Shown: piece after piece, positions 7,802 through 16,520 of the stretch
Layout: every line of letters begins with the position of its first letter
How positions within the stretch are numbered: the stretch's first letter is position 1
Assembly (NCBI RefSeq): GCF_014334115.1
Contig: NZ_CP060494.1
Span: 868,001-932,000 of the forward strand
DNA: 64,000 nt
Direction: 5' to 3'
Origin: Sphingosinithalassobacter sp. CS137
GTDB lineage: Bacteria; Pseudomonadota; Alphaproteobacteria; Sphingomonadales; Sphingomonadaceae
Program-made: the position numbers and the translations under genes
Notes under the pieces: generated by a model
What the model was told of the DNA's origin: nothing
The model's input: the letters and a program-made list of their open reading frames with translations, nothing else
Database searches by the model: none

Positions 7802-9439
7802 ATGGCGCTGGATCTCGACGAGAACGTCCTCGACATCAAGGAACGGCGGCAGAGCGAGCTGCTGACGGGCGCGATCAGCGTTGCCGCGATCCTGCTGTTC
7901 GTGGGAACCGGCAGCCAGGTTCTCTCCACCACGCTCCAGCATTATTTCCAGGGCGGCGCGACGGCGGACCGCACGCTGGTGATCGCGCTGCTGCTCAACG
8001 TCGCGCTGATCCTGTTCGGATGGCGCCGCCATCAGGCACTTTCCGAGGAAGTGCGCATCCGCGCGGCGGCCGAGGAACGCGCCCAGCAGCTCGCCAGCCG
8101 CGATCCGCTGACCGGCTTCCTGAACCGCCGCAGCATGGCGGAGGAAGGCGCCGCGATGTTCGTGCGCGCCGGACGCCGGCGCAAGGCGATGGCGCTGCTC
8201 ATCGTCGATCTCGACCATTTCAAGACCGTCAACGACATGCACGGCCACGCCGTGGGCGACGCGCTGCTGCGCGCGGTCGCCAGCGAAATCGCGCAGGCGA
8301 TGCCGCCGATCGCACTCACCGCGCGGCTGGGCGGCGACGAATTCGCCTGCGGCTTCCTGTTCGATCCCGAGCAGCCCGACACGGTGGAGCGGATCGCCGA
8401 ACGGCTGGTGAGCCGCATGGCGCAGCCGTTCGAGGCGGAAGGGCTGCGACTCCACATCAGCTGCTCGCTGGGCATCGCGCGTTCCGACTTCGACTGCGCC
8501 TCGATCGACGCGCTGATGCGCTCGGCCGACATCGCCATGTATGCGGCCAAGAAATCGGGCCGCAACCGCTATGCCTGGTTCGACCAGTCGATGGAACGCG
8601 AACTGCAGACGCGCAACGAACTGGAGTCAGGCCTCCGCACTGCGATCCCGCGGCAGGAGATCGTTCCCTATTTCGAGCAGCAGATCGATCTCACCACCGG
8701 CCGGCTCCACGGCTTCGAAGTGCTGGCGCGCTGGGAGCATCCGCAGCGCGGGCTGATCAGCCCCGAGCTGTTCATTCCGATCGCCGAGGAAACCGGCATG
8801 ATCGCCGAGCTGTCGCTGTCGATCATGCGGCAGGCCTTCGCCGCGGCGCGCGACTGGGATCCCGCGCTCAGCATCTCGATCAACATCTCGCCCTGGCAGC
8901 TACGCGACGCATGGCTGGCGCAGAAGATCATCAAGGTGCTGACCGAAACCGGCTTCCCCGCCAACCGGCTGGAAGTGGAGATCACCGAAAGCTCGCTGTT
9001 CGACAATCTGGCGCTCGCCCAGTCGATCGTCGGCAGCCTGAAGAACCAGGGCGTGCGGCTGGCGCTCGACGATTTCGGCACCGGCTATTCGTCGCTGGCG
9101 CATCTGCGCGCACTGCCGTTCGACCGGATCAAGATCGACAAGAGCTTCATCATGTCGCTCAACGAGAGCGCCGATTCGGCGGCGATCGTCAATGCGATCG
9201 CGCGGCTGGGCGAGAGCCTGAACCTGCCGGTGACCGCCGAGGGCATCGAGGATGCTGCGATCGAGGAACGGCTGCGGGCGATCGGATGCTCGAAGGGCCA
9301 GGGCTGGCACTATGGCCGCCCGATGTCCGCAGCCGCCACGCGCCGACTGCTCGCCGAGCGCCGCCTGCTTCAGCAACCGCCGCAGGCCCGCAGCGGCGAA
9401 CCGCCGCTCGACGCTACCAGCCAGCGTCTGGCTGGCTGA
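7802..9439 (+). CDS. membrane-anchored diguanylate cyclase/phosphodiesterase (GGDEF-EAL)
   Basis: 545 residues. Two predicted membrane helices (about 20-40 and 58-75) precede a GGDEF domain (about 95-260) with the intact signature RLGGDEF and DLDHFKTVNDMHGH, and an EAL domain (about 275-525). The EAL signature reads EVL (GFEVLARW) and the other catalytic motifs are present: NISPWQLRD, EITESSLF, LALDDFGTGYSSL, KIDKSFI, TAEGIED. Both synthesis and hydrolysis of cyclic di-GMP are therefore plausible; which dominates cannot be told. No sensory domain besides the short N-terminal membrane hairpin is evident. Its last 26 nt overlap the convergent DUF924 gene. Confidence 0.95.
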   Translation: MALDLDENVLDIKERRQSELLTGAISVAAILLFVGTGSQVLSTTLQHYFQGGATADRTLVIALLLNVALILFGWRRHQALSEEVRIRAAAEERAQQLASRDPLTGFLNRRSMAEEGAAMFVRAGRRRKAMALLIVDLDHFKTVNDMHGHAVGDALLRAVASEIAQAMPPIALTARLGGDEFACGFLFDPEQPDTVERIAERLVSRMAQPFEAEGLRLHISCSLGIARSDFDCASIDALMRSADIAMYAAKKSGRNRYAWFDQSMERELQTRNELESGLRTAIPRQEIVPYFEQQIDLTTGRLHGFEVLARWEHPQRGLISPELFIPIAEETGMIAELSLSIMRQAFAAARDWDPALSISINISPWQLRDAWLAQKIIKVLTETGFPANRLEVEITESSLFDNLALAQSIVGSLKNQGVRLALDDFGTGYSSLAHLRALPFDRIKIDKSFIMSLNESADSAAIVNAIARLGESLNLPVTAEGIEDAAIEERLRAIGCSKGQGWHYGRPMSAAATRRLLAERRLLQQPPQARSGEPPLDATSQRLAG

Positions 9440-9992
9440 GATACTCGCGCTCGGCGGGGGTGCTCTCCCGCCCGAGCGCCGCATTGCGACTGGGGAAGCG
9501 ACCGTAGCGTTCGATCACGTCGCGATGGTCATAGGCATAGTCCAGCGCCTCCTCCAGCTCGGTCTCGGCGAATTTCGCGACGCTCAGCTGCTGGAGCCTG
9601 ATGTCCTCGGCATGCATCAACGGCATGTAGAGGAACTGGCGATGCGGATCGGGCATGCCGCGATCCCAGCCGCGGTTGATCGCATCGATCGCAAGCTCCC
9701 GCGCCAGCGGATCGGCGGCATAGGCCTCGGCATCGCCGCGGAACAGGTTGCGCGAAAACTGGTCGAGCACGATCACCGCCGCCAGCAGCGTCTCGGGATC
9801 GTCGCGCCAGCCGCGCGCGCCGGTTTCCAGCAGCTCTTCGCGCAGATCGGCGAAACGCTCGCGGATCGCCGCATCGACCGAATCGGATTTCGCGAAATGC
9901 TGTTCGGGCATCAGCACTTCGAACCAGAAGGCGAGCACGTCGCGCGCCTTCGCGTGGACACTGCGCTCCACCGTCTCTAGATCACCGCTCAT
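9414..9992 (-). CDS. DUF924 family protein
   Basis: 192 residues from ATG at 9992. The sequence is all-helical and matches DUF924: VLAFWFEVLMPEQHFAKSD at the N-terminus, then AAVIVLDQFSRNLFRGDAEA and FLYMPLMHAEDIRLQQLS. Members have a TPR-like fold; the conserved FWF, DQFxRN and MPxMHxED blocks suggest a ligand or peptide pocket, but no activity is established. The start codon lies 24 nt from the divergent GTG of mtaB, so the two probably share a compact promoter region. Its 3' end overlaps the end of the GGDEF-EAL gene. Confidence 0.9.
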   Translation of the reverse strand: MSGDLETVERSVHAKARDVLAFWFEVLMPEQHFAKSDSVDAAIRERFADLREELLETGARGWRDDPETLLAAVIVLDQFSRNLFRGDAEAYAADPLARELAIDAINRGWDRGMPDPHRQFLYMPLMHAEDIRLQQLSVAKFAETELEEALDYAYDHRDVIERYGRFPSRNAALGRESTPAEREYLSQPDAGW

Positions 9993-10016
9993 GCCTGTAT
10001 CCGAGCCTTTCCTGTC

Positions 10017-11258
10017 GTGAGCGTACCGCACGTCATTACGCTGGGCTGCAGACTCAACCTTGCCGAAAGCGAAACGATCCGTGCGCTGCTCGCGGACCGG
10101 AACGCGGTGGTGGTGAACAGCTGCGCCGTGACCGGCGAAGCGGTGCGCCGCACGCGCCAGGCGATCCGCCGGGCGCGGCGCGAACGGCCGGACGCCGAGC
10201 TGGTGGTGACGGGCTGCGCGGCACAGATCGATCCGCACGGTTTCGCCGCGATGGCAGAGGTCGACCGCGTGATCGGCAATGCCGACAAGCTCTCTCCCGC
10301 CGCCTGGCGATCGCCCGAACCGGTGGTGGCACGCGACGTGATGGCGCTGACCGAGACCGCGCCCCACCTCGCCGCCAGCTTTTCCGAGCACGCCCGCGCC
10401 TTCGTCGAAGTCCAGAACGGATGCGATCATCGCTGCACCTTCTGCACCATTCCCTATGGCCGCGGAAACAGCCGCTCGGTGCCGGCGGGCGCAGTGGTGG
10501 CGCGGATCGCCGCGCTGATCGAAGCGGGCCATCGCGAGATCGTGCTGACCGGAGTCGATCTCACCAGCTATGGCCCCGACCTGCCCGGCGCGCCAAGCCT
10601 GGGGCAGCTCGTCGAGCGGATCCTGACGCATACCCGGGTCGCACGACTGCGGCTTTCCTCGCTCGATTCGATCGAGATCGACGACCGGCTGTTCACGCTG
10701 CTGACGCAGGAGCCGCGCGTGATGCCGCACGTCCATCTTTCGCTGCAGGCGGGCGACGACATGATCCTCAAGCGCATGAAGCGGCGCCACGGCCGGGCGG
10801 ACGCGATCCGGCTGGTCGAGCGGATGAAGGCAGCGCGGCCGGAGATCGCGATCGGCGCGGACCTGATCGCCGGCTTTCCCACCGAAACCGATGCGATGGC
10901 GGCGAACACCGCCGCGCTGATCGACGCATGCGACATCGTGCACGCGCACATCTTTCCCTACAGCCCGCGCGCGGGAACCCCCGCCGCGCGGATGCCGCAG
11001 GTGGCGCGCGACCGCGTGAAGGCCCGCGCGGCGGCGCTCCGCGAACGGGCGGCGGATCGGCGAACCAGATGGCTCGAAACGCTGATCGGCACGCGTCAGC
11101 AGGTGCTGGTGGAACGGCCCGGCGACCGCGGCCATGCAGGCAATTTCGCCGAGATGCGGCTCGCGGCGCCGCAGCCGGTCGGAACCATCGTATCCGCGCG
11201 CGTCACCGGCGTTGCCGATGGAATAGTGACCGCGACTCCCGACGAAGAGATTTCATGA
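10017..11258 (+). CDS. mtaB: tRNA t6A37 methylthiotransferase MtaB
   Basis: 413 residues, GTG start. MtaB inserts the methylthio group of ms2t6A at position 37 of ANN-decoding tRNAs. The N-terminal UPF0004 domain holds three cluster cysteines (VITLGCRLN, VVNSCAVT, VVTGCAAQ). The radical SAM domain has the CxxxCxxC motif in NGCDHRCTFCTIPYGRG, then LTGVDLTSYG, VHLSLQAGDD and DLIAGFPTET. The C-terminal TRAM-like region is short. MtaB rather than MiaB or RimO is preferred for the CRLN form of the first motif and the GVDL context. Its stop overlaps the ftsY start (ATGA), indicating an operon. Confidence 0.92.
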   Translation: MSVPHVITLGCRLNLAESETIRALLADRNAVVVNSCAVTGEAVRRTRQAIRRARRERPDAELVVTGCAAQIDPHGFAAMAEVDRVIGNADKLSPAAWRSPEPVVARDVMALTETAPHLAASFSEHARAFVEVQNGCDHRCTFCTIPYGRGNSRSVPAGAVVARIAALIEAGHREIVLTGVDLTSYGPDLPGAPSLGQLVERILTHTRVARLRLSSLDSIEIDDRLFTLLTQEPRVMPHVHLSLQAGDDMILKRMKRRHGRADAIRLVERMKAARPEIAIGADLIAGFPTETDAMAANTAALIDACDIVHAHIFPYSPRAGTPAARMPQVARDRVKARAAALRERAADRRTRWLETLIGTRQQVLVERPGDRGHAGNFAEMRLAAPQPVGTIVSARVTGVADGIVTATPDEEIS

Positions 11259-12196
11259 TGAGCACTCGATCTTCCTGGCACACCAAGCTGCTCGGCGGCT
11301 TTCGCAAGACATCCGACCGGCTGCTCGGCAACCTGGCCGGGCTGACCGCCGCGCGGCTCGACGAGGAGACGCTCGACGAGATCGAGGAAGCACTGATCGC
11401 TTCCGACCTTGGCCCGGCCACGGCAGCCCGTGTGCGCCAGCGGCTCGCCGAGGGCCAGTTCGAGCGCGGGCTGGAGGAGCTCGGCATCCGGCTGATCGTC
11501 GCCGAGGAAATCGCGAGGACGCTGGCGCCGGTCGCCAAGCGGCTCGAGATCGAAGCCTTTCCGCGGCCGCAGGTGATCCTGGTGATCGGCGTCAACGGAT
11601 CGGGCAAGACGACCACGATCGCCAAGCTCGCCAACCTGTTCCTCGAGCAGGATTACCGCGTGATGCTGGCCGCGGGCGACACGTTTCGCGCCGCCGCGAT
11701 CGGCCAGCTGCGCACCTGGGCCGAGCGCATCGGCGTACCGATCGTCTCCGGCGCGGAGGGCGGCGACGCTGCGGGAATCGTCTATGAGGCAGTGAAGCAG
11801 GCGACGCAGATCGGCACCGACGTGCTGATCGTCGACACCGCCGGGCGGCTTCAGAACAAGCGCGAGCTGATGGACGAGCTCGCCAAGATCCGCCGCGTGC
11901 TCGGCCGCCTCAATCCGGAGGCGCCACACGACGTGGTGCTCGTGCTCGACGCCACGACCGGCCAGAATGCGCTGTCGCAGATCGAAGTGTTCAAGGAAGT
12001 GGCGGGCGTCACCGGCCTCGTGATGACCAAGCTCGACGGCACGGCGCGCGGCGGCGTGCTGGTCGCCGCGGCGGAGAAATACGGGCTGCCGATCCATGCG
12101 ATCGGCGTCGGCGAGAAGGTCGACGATCTGCGCCCGTTCGATCCGGAAGAGGTTGCGCGGATCATCGCCGGCGTGGAACAAGCGGTGAAGGGATAG
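11255..12196 (+). CDS. ftsY: signal recognition particle receptor FtsY
   Basis: 313 residues. FtsY is the membrane-associated GTPase that receives Ffh-ribosome complexes. The acidic A domain of E. coli FtsY is missing; the protein begins almost directly with the N domain (LLGGFRKTSDRLLGNLAGL). G-domain motifs: GVNGSGKTTTIAKLAN, AAGDTFRAAAIGQL, IVDTAGRLQNK, TKLDGTARGG and the closing GVGEKVDDLRPFDPEEVA. Short FtsY forms that rely on the N-terminal amphipathic helix for membrane binding are normal in alphaproteobacteria. The ATG overlaps the mtaB stop; yciB follows 97 nt downstream. Confidence 0.97.
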   Translation: MMSTRSSWHTKLLGGFRKTSDRLLGNLAGLTAARLDEETLDEIEEALIASDLGPATAARVRQRLAEGQFERGLEELGIRLIVAEEIARTLAPVAKRLEIEAFPRPQVILVIGVNGSGKTTTIAKLANLFLEQDYRVMLAAGDTFRAAAIGQLRTWAERIGVPIVSGAEGGDAAGIVYEAVKQATQIGTDVLIVDTAGRLQNKRELMDELAKIRRVLGRLNPEAPHDVVLVLDATTGQNALSQIEVFKEVAGVTGLVMTKLDGTARGGVLVAAAEKYGLPIHAIGVGEKVDDLRPFDPEEVARIIAGVEQAVKG

Positions 12197-12293
12197 CCCC
12201 CGCTCCCCTGCCGTCGCTCAGGCGCCGGAGCCAGGCATCAGCTCGACAGGGCGAGCTTCCGACAGGCGCCGCCCCAACGGATCGTTGAGAGAC

Positions 12294-12914
12294 ATGACAC
12301 CCCCCACCAAGAACCCCGCTTCACCCGGCCTGCGCATGCTGATCGATTTCGGTCCGCTCGCGGTCTTTTTCCTCGTCAACAGCCTGTATCCGGGCGAATC
12401 GCAGCTCGACAAAGTGTTTGCGGCCACCGCCGCCTTCATGATCGCGATGGCCGGCGCGATGGCGCTCTCGCACTGGAAGAGCGGCCATATCTCGCCGATG
12501 CTGTGGGTTTCGGGTGCGCTGGTGCTCGTGTTCGGCAGCCTGACGCTCTATTTCCACAATGAAGTCTTCATCAAGGTGAAGCCGACGATCGTCTATGGGA
12601 TGTTCGCCGCGGTCCTCGCCTTTGGACTGGCGACGCGCCGCCCGCTGCTGAAGACGCTGCTCGAACAGGCCTATCCAGGCCTTTCGGAGCGCGGCTGGAA
12701 GCTGCTGACGATCAACTGGACGATCTTCTTCGTGGTGATGGCGGGGCTGAACGAGCTCGTCTGGCGGACCCAGAGCTGGGACTTCTGGGTCGGCTTCAAG
12801 CTGTGGGGAGTGGTGCCGATGACGCTGATCTTCGCCATCGCAAACGTGCCGATGCTGATGAAGCACGGGCTGCAGGCAAGGCCGGAGGAAGCCCCGCTGC
12901 CGCCGGAGGGGTGA
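12294..12914 (+). CDS. yciB: septation protein A / inner membrane protein YciB
   Basis: 206 residues with about five membrane helices. It matches the YciB/IspZ family: LRMLIDFGPLAVFFLVN at the N-terminus, FHNEVFIKVKPTIVYG, and LNELVWRTQSWDFWVGFKLW. The family affects cell-envelope integrity and septation in several bacteria; the molecular role is unknown. The ATG at 12294 is preferred over an in-frame TTG nine bases upstream. Being on the same strand as ftsY it may share the operon, though the 97-nt gap could hold its own promoter. Confidence 0.93.
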   Translation: MTPPTKNPASPGLRMLIDFGPLAVFFLVNSLYPGESQLDKVFAATAAFMIAMAGAMALSHWKSGHISPMLWVSGALVLVFGSLTLYFHNEVFIKVKPTIVYGMFAAVLAFGLATRRPLLKTLLEQAYPGLSERGWKLLTINWTIFFVVMAGLNELVWRTQSWDFWVGFKLWGVVPMTLIFAIANVPMLMKHGLQARPEEAPLPPEG

Positions 12915-12963
12915 GCGACAGCGGAACCCCGGAGGGGCTGCGGACCGGCGCCCGCAGCGCGCC

Positions 12964-13512
12964 TTACATGTTCATGGTGCGCAGCGCCGCGATGTGCCGC
13001 TCGATAAGCGGTACGGCGCTGTTCGCCGCCTGGCGCAGCTCCATCGAATCGCCGCGTTCCGAATAGGTGCGGTGGAGCGTCAGCGCCATGTCGTGCGCTC
13101 GCCGCTGCTGCATCAGATAGGTGCGCTCGAACGCGGCACCGGTCATGCCGCGAAGCTCGTCCAGCATCTGCCGCTGCATCGGCATCAGCGTGGGAGCGGG
13201 CGGGTTCATGCCGGCCTGCCGCGCCGCGGCCATCACCGTATTCGTCGTCAGCGTGTGATGGTCGATCATCATCTGCGCGAACTCGCGAATCTGCGGATTC
13301 TGCGACTTCTGCAGCGCGAGGCGCGACGATTCGATCTCATAGAGATCACTCGCGCCCGCCATCGTGACATAGGGCATCGCCTCGGTGGGAGTCATATCGG
13401 ACATGGGAGTGCCGGCGGGCATCTGCCCGTCATTCATTCCCATCATTCCGTTCGAAGTACATGCGGCGAGCGGCATCGCCGCCGCCGCGGCCAGAAGAGC
13501 AAGGCGTTTCAT
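12964..13512 (-). CDS. DUF4142 lipoprotein
   Basis: 182 residues from ATG at 13512, preceded by a GGAG site. The first 18 residues form a lipoprotein signal ending in the lipobox PLAAC. A Met- and Gly-rich linker follows (SNGMMGMNDGQMP), then a four-helix-bundle domain of the DUF4142 type (SRLALQKSQNPQIREFAQMM, DHHTLTTN, and a C-terminal HIAALRTMNM). DUF4142 proteins are periplasmic or outer-membrane bound and of unknown activity. It is divergent from the TonB receptor across 276 nt. The many methionines hint at copper or oxidant exposure, which is only a guess. Confidence 0.88.
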   Translation of the reverse strand: MKRLALLAAAAAMPLAACTSNGMMGMNDGQMPAGTPMSDMTPTEAMPYVTMAGASDLYEIESSRLALQKSQNPQIREFAQMMIDHHTLTTNTVMAAARQAGMNPPAPTLMPMQRQMLDELRGMTGAAFERTYLMQQRRAHDMALTLHRTYSERGDSMELRQAANSAVPLIERHIAALRTMNM

Positions 13513-13725
13513 ATTGGTCTCCGTTGTCGGTTGCTGAAAATCCAACTCGACGGCGAGATCATATGTTCCATTTTTCTCTTTCAGGTTCTTGATTTCACGG
13601 CCGTTATTTAAAGATGCCGTACTCTGGTACGTTCATTGTGGCTTCGCAACTACCCGCCTCTAGCCAGCGCTGAGCACATAGAATCGGAACGACCGCCCGC
13701 TCGGCGATGCCGAACGAACCTTGCT

Positions 13726-13744
13726 AATGCGACTAACTCTCATT
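13726..13744 (+). promoter_or_regulatory. candidate Fur box upstream of the TonB receptor
   Basis: A 19-bp imperfect palindrome centred on 13735: the left nine bases match the reverse complement of the right nine at seven positions, and the right half ends in TCTCATT, the usual half-site of TonB-receptor promoters. It lies 45 nt upstream of the receptor ATG, where repression of that operon would be expected. The call rests on pattern and context only. Confidence 0.5.
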
Positions 13745-13788
13745 ACTGGCGCCGCAATCAAGAAATTCACGGGGAAAAGGGTCACCAC

Positions 13789-15939
13789 ATGAATCGCATC
13801 GTCTTTGCCGCACTCGCCTGCACCGCGCTGACCACGGTGCCCGCCGCGGCGCAGGAAGCGCGCGAGAGCAGCCCGGGCACGCGGAGCGAGATCGTCGTAA
13901 TCGGCGCCGCCGAGGCGAGCGCGGGGACGAAGACCGACACACCCCTCGTCGAAACCCCGCAGCCGATCAGCATCGTTCCCGACGAGGTGTATCTGGCGCA
14001 GGGCGCGCTATCGGTTTCCGACACGCTCAACTATGTCGCCGGCGTTACGGCGAGCCCCTATGGCCCCGACAGCCGCGTCGACGGCGGCTTCATCCGCGGC
14101 ATCGCCCCGCTGCAGTTCCGCGACGGGATGCGCGACCTGTACAGCTATTACGCCAGCATCCGCTCGGATCCGTACAACTTCTCGCGCGTCGAAGTGGTCC
14201 GCGGTCCGGCCTCGGTGCTGTTCGGCGCCGGATCGATCGGCGGACTGGTCAATCTGGTTTCCAAGGCGCCGCAGGAGACTCCTGCCGGCGAAGTCGCGGT
14301 GCGCTATGGCAGCTTCGACCGGTTCGAGGTGCTGGGCGACGTCACCGGCGCGTTGGCGCCCGGACTGTCGGCGCGGATGGTGGCGCGCGTGCGCGATGCG
14401 GGCACCCAGGTCGATTATGTCGAGGACGACCGGGTGATGCTCGCCCCGTCGCTGCGGATGGAGTTCGGCCCTGCGACCGAGCTGACGGTGCTGGGCCTCT
14501 ATCAGGAGGACGATTCGGGTTCGACGTCGCAGTTCCTGCCCGCCGTGGGCACGATCCTGCCCAATCCGAACGGCCAGCTGCCCAACGACCGTTTCATCGG
14601 CAAGCCCGGCTGGGACCGCTATGACGGACGGCTGCTCGAAGGTACCGCGATCCTCGACCACCGCTTCAGCGAAGCGGCGCGGCTGAATCTGAAGGCGCGC
14701 ATCATCGACAGCGACGTCACCTATTTCACCCACTATCCGAACAGCTATTCGCACCCGCGCAACCCCTATATCCAGCTCGACCCGACCGGTGCTCCGGTCC
14801 TCGATCCGGTCACCGGACAGCCGCTGCCGGACCCCGAGCAGCGCACGATCGGCCTCTATGCCGACGGCAGCTATGCCACGATGGATGTGTTCTCGACCGA
14901 CAACAACGTCCAGTTCGACTTCACTACCGGATCGGCGGTCGCGCACACGCTGCTGGCGGGTGTCGACTACAGCTGGAACCGCGTGCGCAAGACCAGCGGC
15001 TTCGCGGTCGAGGCGATCGACATCTATGATCCGAACTACGATCTTCTGTCCGACTGGGACGGCGGCCTTCCCAATGCCGCCTTCGCCTCGACCACGGACA
15101 CACGCGGCGAACAGCTCGGCTTCTATCTGCAGGATCAGGTGCGGCTGTGGGATCGCGTCTCGGTCGTGCTCGGCGCGCGCCATGACGATGTGCGCACCCG
15201 CGCGGTGGGCGGCGCGACCGAAAGCGACGATGCCTGGTCGTTCCGCGCCGGCATCATCGGCGAGCTGGTGCGCGGCGTCTCGCCCTTCTTCAGCTATACC
15301 GAAAGCTTCGAGCCGGTTTCGGGCACCACCAGCGACGGCAGCCCCTTCGTTCCCAAGCGCGGGCGCCAGTACGAGCTGGGCGTGAAGTTCCACCCCGATG
15401 CCGCGACGCTCGTCACCGTGACGGCGTTCGACATCCTCGAGAGCAATCGCCCGGTCAGCGATGACAGCACGCCCGATCCGCGCGACCAGATCCAGGCGGG
15501 CGAAGCCTTTTCGCGCGGCTTCGAGATCGAGGCGAGCCGCACCCTGCCCGGCGATTACACGCTCATCGCCGCCTACAGCTACAACGAGGCGGAGATCGAA
15601 GGCACGGGCCAGCAGCTCAACGACGTTCCCGAGCAGATCGCCTCGCTGTGGGGCACCAAGACGCTTCCGCTCGGCAGCGAAGCGTCGCTGCGGCTGGGCG
15701 CGGGCGTACGCCATGTCGGCGAGCACCGCTCCTACGGCCCCGCCTTCCCCGACGGGCTGGTAACGCCGTCCTACACGCTGGTCGACGCGCTGGCCGAGAT
15801 CGACTGGCGCAACTGGCGCCTCTCGGTTAACGCGACAAACCTGTTTGACGAGCAATACTACGCCTCGTGCCTCGCGCGCGGCGACTGCTTCATCGGCGCC
15901 GAGCGCAACGTGTTCGCCACGCTGGGCTACCGGTTCTGA
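13789..15939 (+). CDS. TonB-dependent siderophore receptor
   Basis: 716 residues. The signal peptide covers about residues 1-22 (cleavage after PAAAQ). The plug domain has the TonB-box-like ETPQPISIVP, LNYVAGVTASPYGPD, IRGIAPLQFRDG and the hallmark RVEVVRGPASVLFGAGSIGG. A 22-stranded barrel follows and ends in TLGYRF, a typical C-terminal strand. FhuA/FoxA-like siderophore receptors have this layout; the ligand cannot be deduced. The ATG at 13789 is followed by an obvious signal sequence, so the longer upstream reading is rejected. It is the first gene of an apparent three-gene iron-uptake operon (stop/start overlap of 1 nt with the next gene), behind a candidate Fur box. Confidence 0.95.
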   Translation: MNRIVFAALACTALTTVPAAAQEARESSPGTRSEIVVIGAAEASAGTKTDTPLVETPQPISIVPDEVYLAQGALSVSDTLNYVAGVTASPYGPDSRVDGGFIRGIAPLQFRDGMRDLYSYYASIRSDPYNFSRVEVVRGPASVLFGAGSIGGLVNLVSKAPQETPAGEVAVRYGSFDRFEVLGDVTGALAPGLSARMVARVRDAGTQVDYVEDDRVMLAPSLRMEFGPATELTVLGLYQEDDSGSTSQFLPAVGTILPNPNGQLPNDRFIGKPGWDRYDGRLLEGTAILDHRFSEAARLNLKARIIDSDVTYFTHYPNSYSHPRNPYIQLDPTGAPVLDPVTGQPLPDPEQRTIGLYADGSYATMDVFSTDNNVQFDFTTGSAVAHTLLAGVDYSWNRVRKTSGFAVEAIDIYDPNYDLLSDWDGGLPNAAFASTTDTRGEQLGFYLQDQVRLWDRVSVVLGARHDDVRTRAVGGATESDDAWSFRAGIIGELVRGVSPFFSYTESFEPVSGTTSDGSPFVPKRGRQYELGVKFHPDAATLVTVTAFDILESNRPVSDDSTPDPRDQIQAGEAFSRGFEIEASRTLPGDYTLIAAYSYNEAEIEGTGQQLNDVPEQIASLWGTKTLPLGSEASLRLGAGVRHVGEHRSYGPAFPDGLVTPSYTLVDALAEIDWRNWRLSVNATNLFDEQYYASCLARGDCFIGAERNVFATLGYRF

Positions 15940-16520
15940 TGGCGCCGCCCATGGCCCTCACCTGGCTGGCGATGGCGGCGGCGCTGGCGGCGGTCGCCCT
16001 GCTGCGGCTGGCGTGGCAGCGCCGCAGCCGCGGCCGCCCGCTCTCGGTCGCCGGATGGCTGCTGCTGCTGGCGAGCTGCGTGCTGGGGACCGTCGCCGAC
16101 GGCGAATGGGGGCTGTGCCTGGTCGCTCTGGCGGCGATGGCGGGGGCTGCGGCGCTGCTGGCGCATGCGGCGCTCACCGCTCCGGCGGGCAAGGCGCCTC
16201 CGCCCGACCGGCGCGCGAATATCCTGCCGCCGACCGATGCGCCGGCGCGGATCGGACGGCGCCTGATCGTCTTCCTGCTCGTCGGGCCATTGGCGTTCGC
16301 GGTGTCGCTGGTGCTTGCGCTCGCCTCGCGGGTGCTGGCGCACTGGGCCGGCTGGCAGGAGGCGGACGGCATCGTACTGTCGCTGCTGGTGTTTCCGCTC
16401 TACTGGGCCTTGCTGGCCTGGCTGATGCTGATGGAAACCCACCAGGGGCGGCGCACCGCAATGCTGGCGGTGCCGGGACTGGCCGGCGGGCTGTTACTCT
16501 GGACGGGAGCAGGCATGTGA
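15939..16520 (+). CDS. multi-pass membrane protein between TonB receptor and PepSY protein
   Basis: 193 residues, with roughly five hydrophobic segments (about residues 5-24, 38-55, 58-80, 108-132, 143-165, 173-190) and a loop of basic residues in the middle (GKAPPPDRRANILPP). The ATG overlaps the TonB-receptor stop by one base (TGATG), and the stop overlaps the PepSY start. I do not recognise a named domain. In proteobacterial PepSY operons small membrane proteins such as DUF3649 and DUF3325 occupy this place; this one may be a counterpart that helps the inner-membrane step of siderophore-iron release. Confidence 0.75.
   Translation: MAPPMALTWLAMAAALAAVALLRLAWQRRSRGRPLSVAGWLLLLASCVLGTVADGEWGLCLVALAAMAGAAALLAHAALTAPAGKAPPPDRRANILPPTDAPARIGRRLIVFLLVGPLAFAVSLVLALASRVLAHWAGWQEADGIVLSLLVFPLYWALLAWLMLMETHQGRRTAMLAVPGLAGGLLLWTGAGM

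Noticed and set aside
14008-15855. Long open frame (over 600 codons) on the minus strand opposite the TonB receptor
   Set aside because: It mirrors the receptor gene; the translation is rich in Arg, Ala and Val with no domain pattern, as expected of antisense frames in GC-rich DNA, and the plus-strand receptor is well supported.
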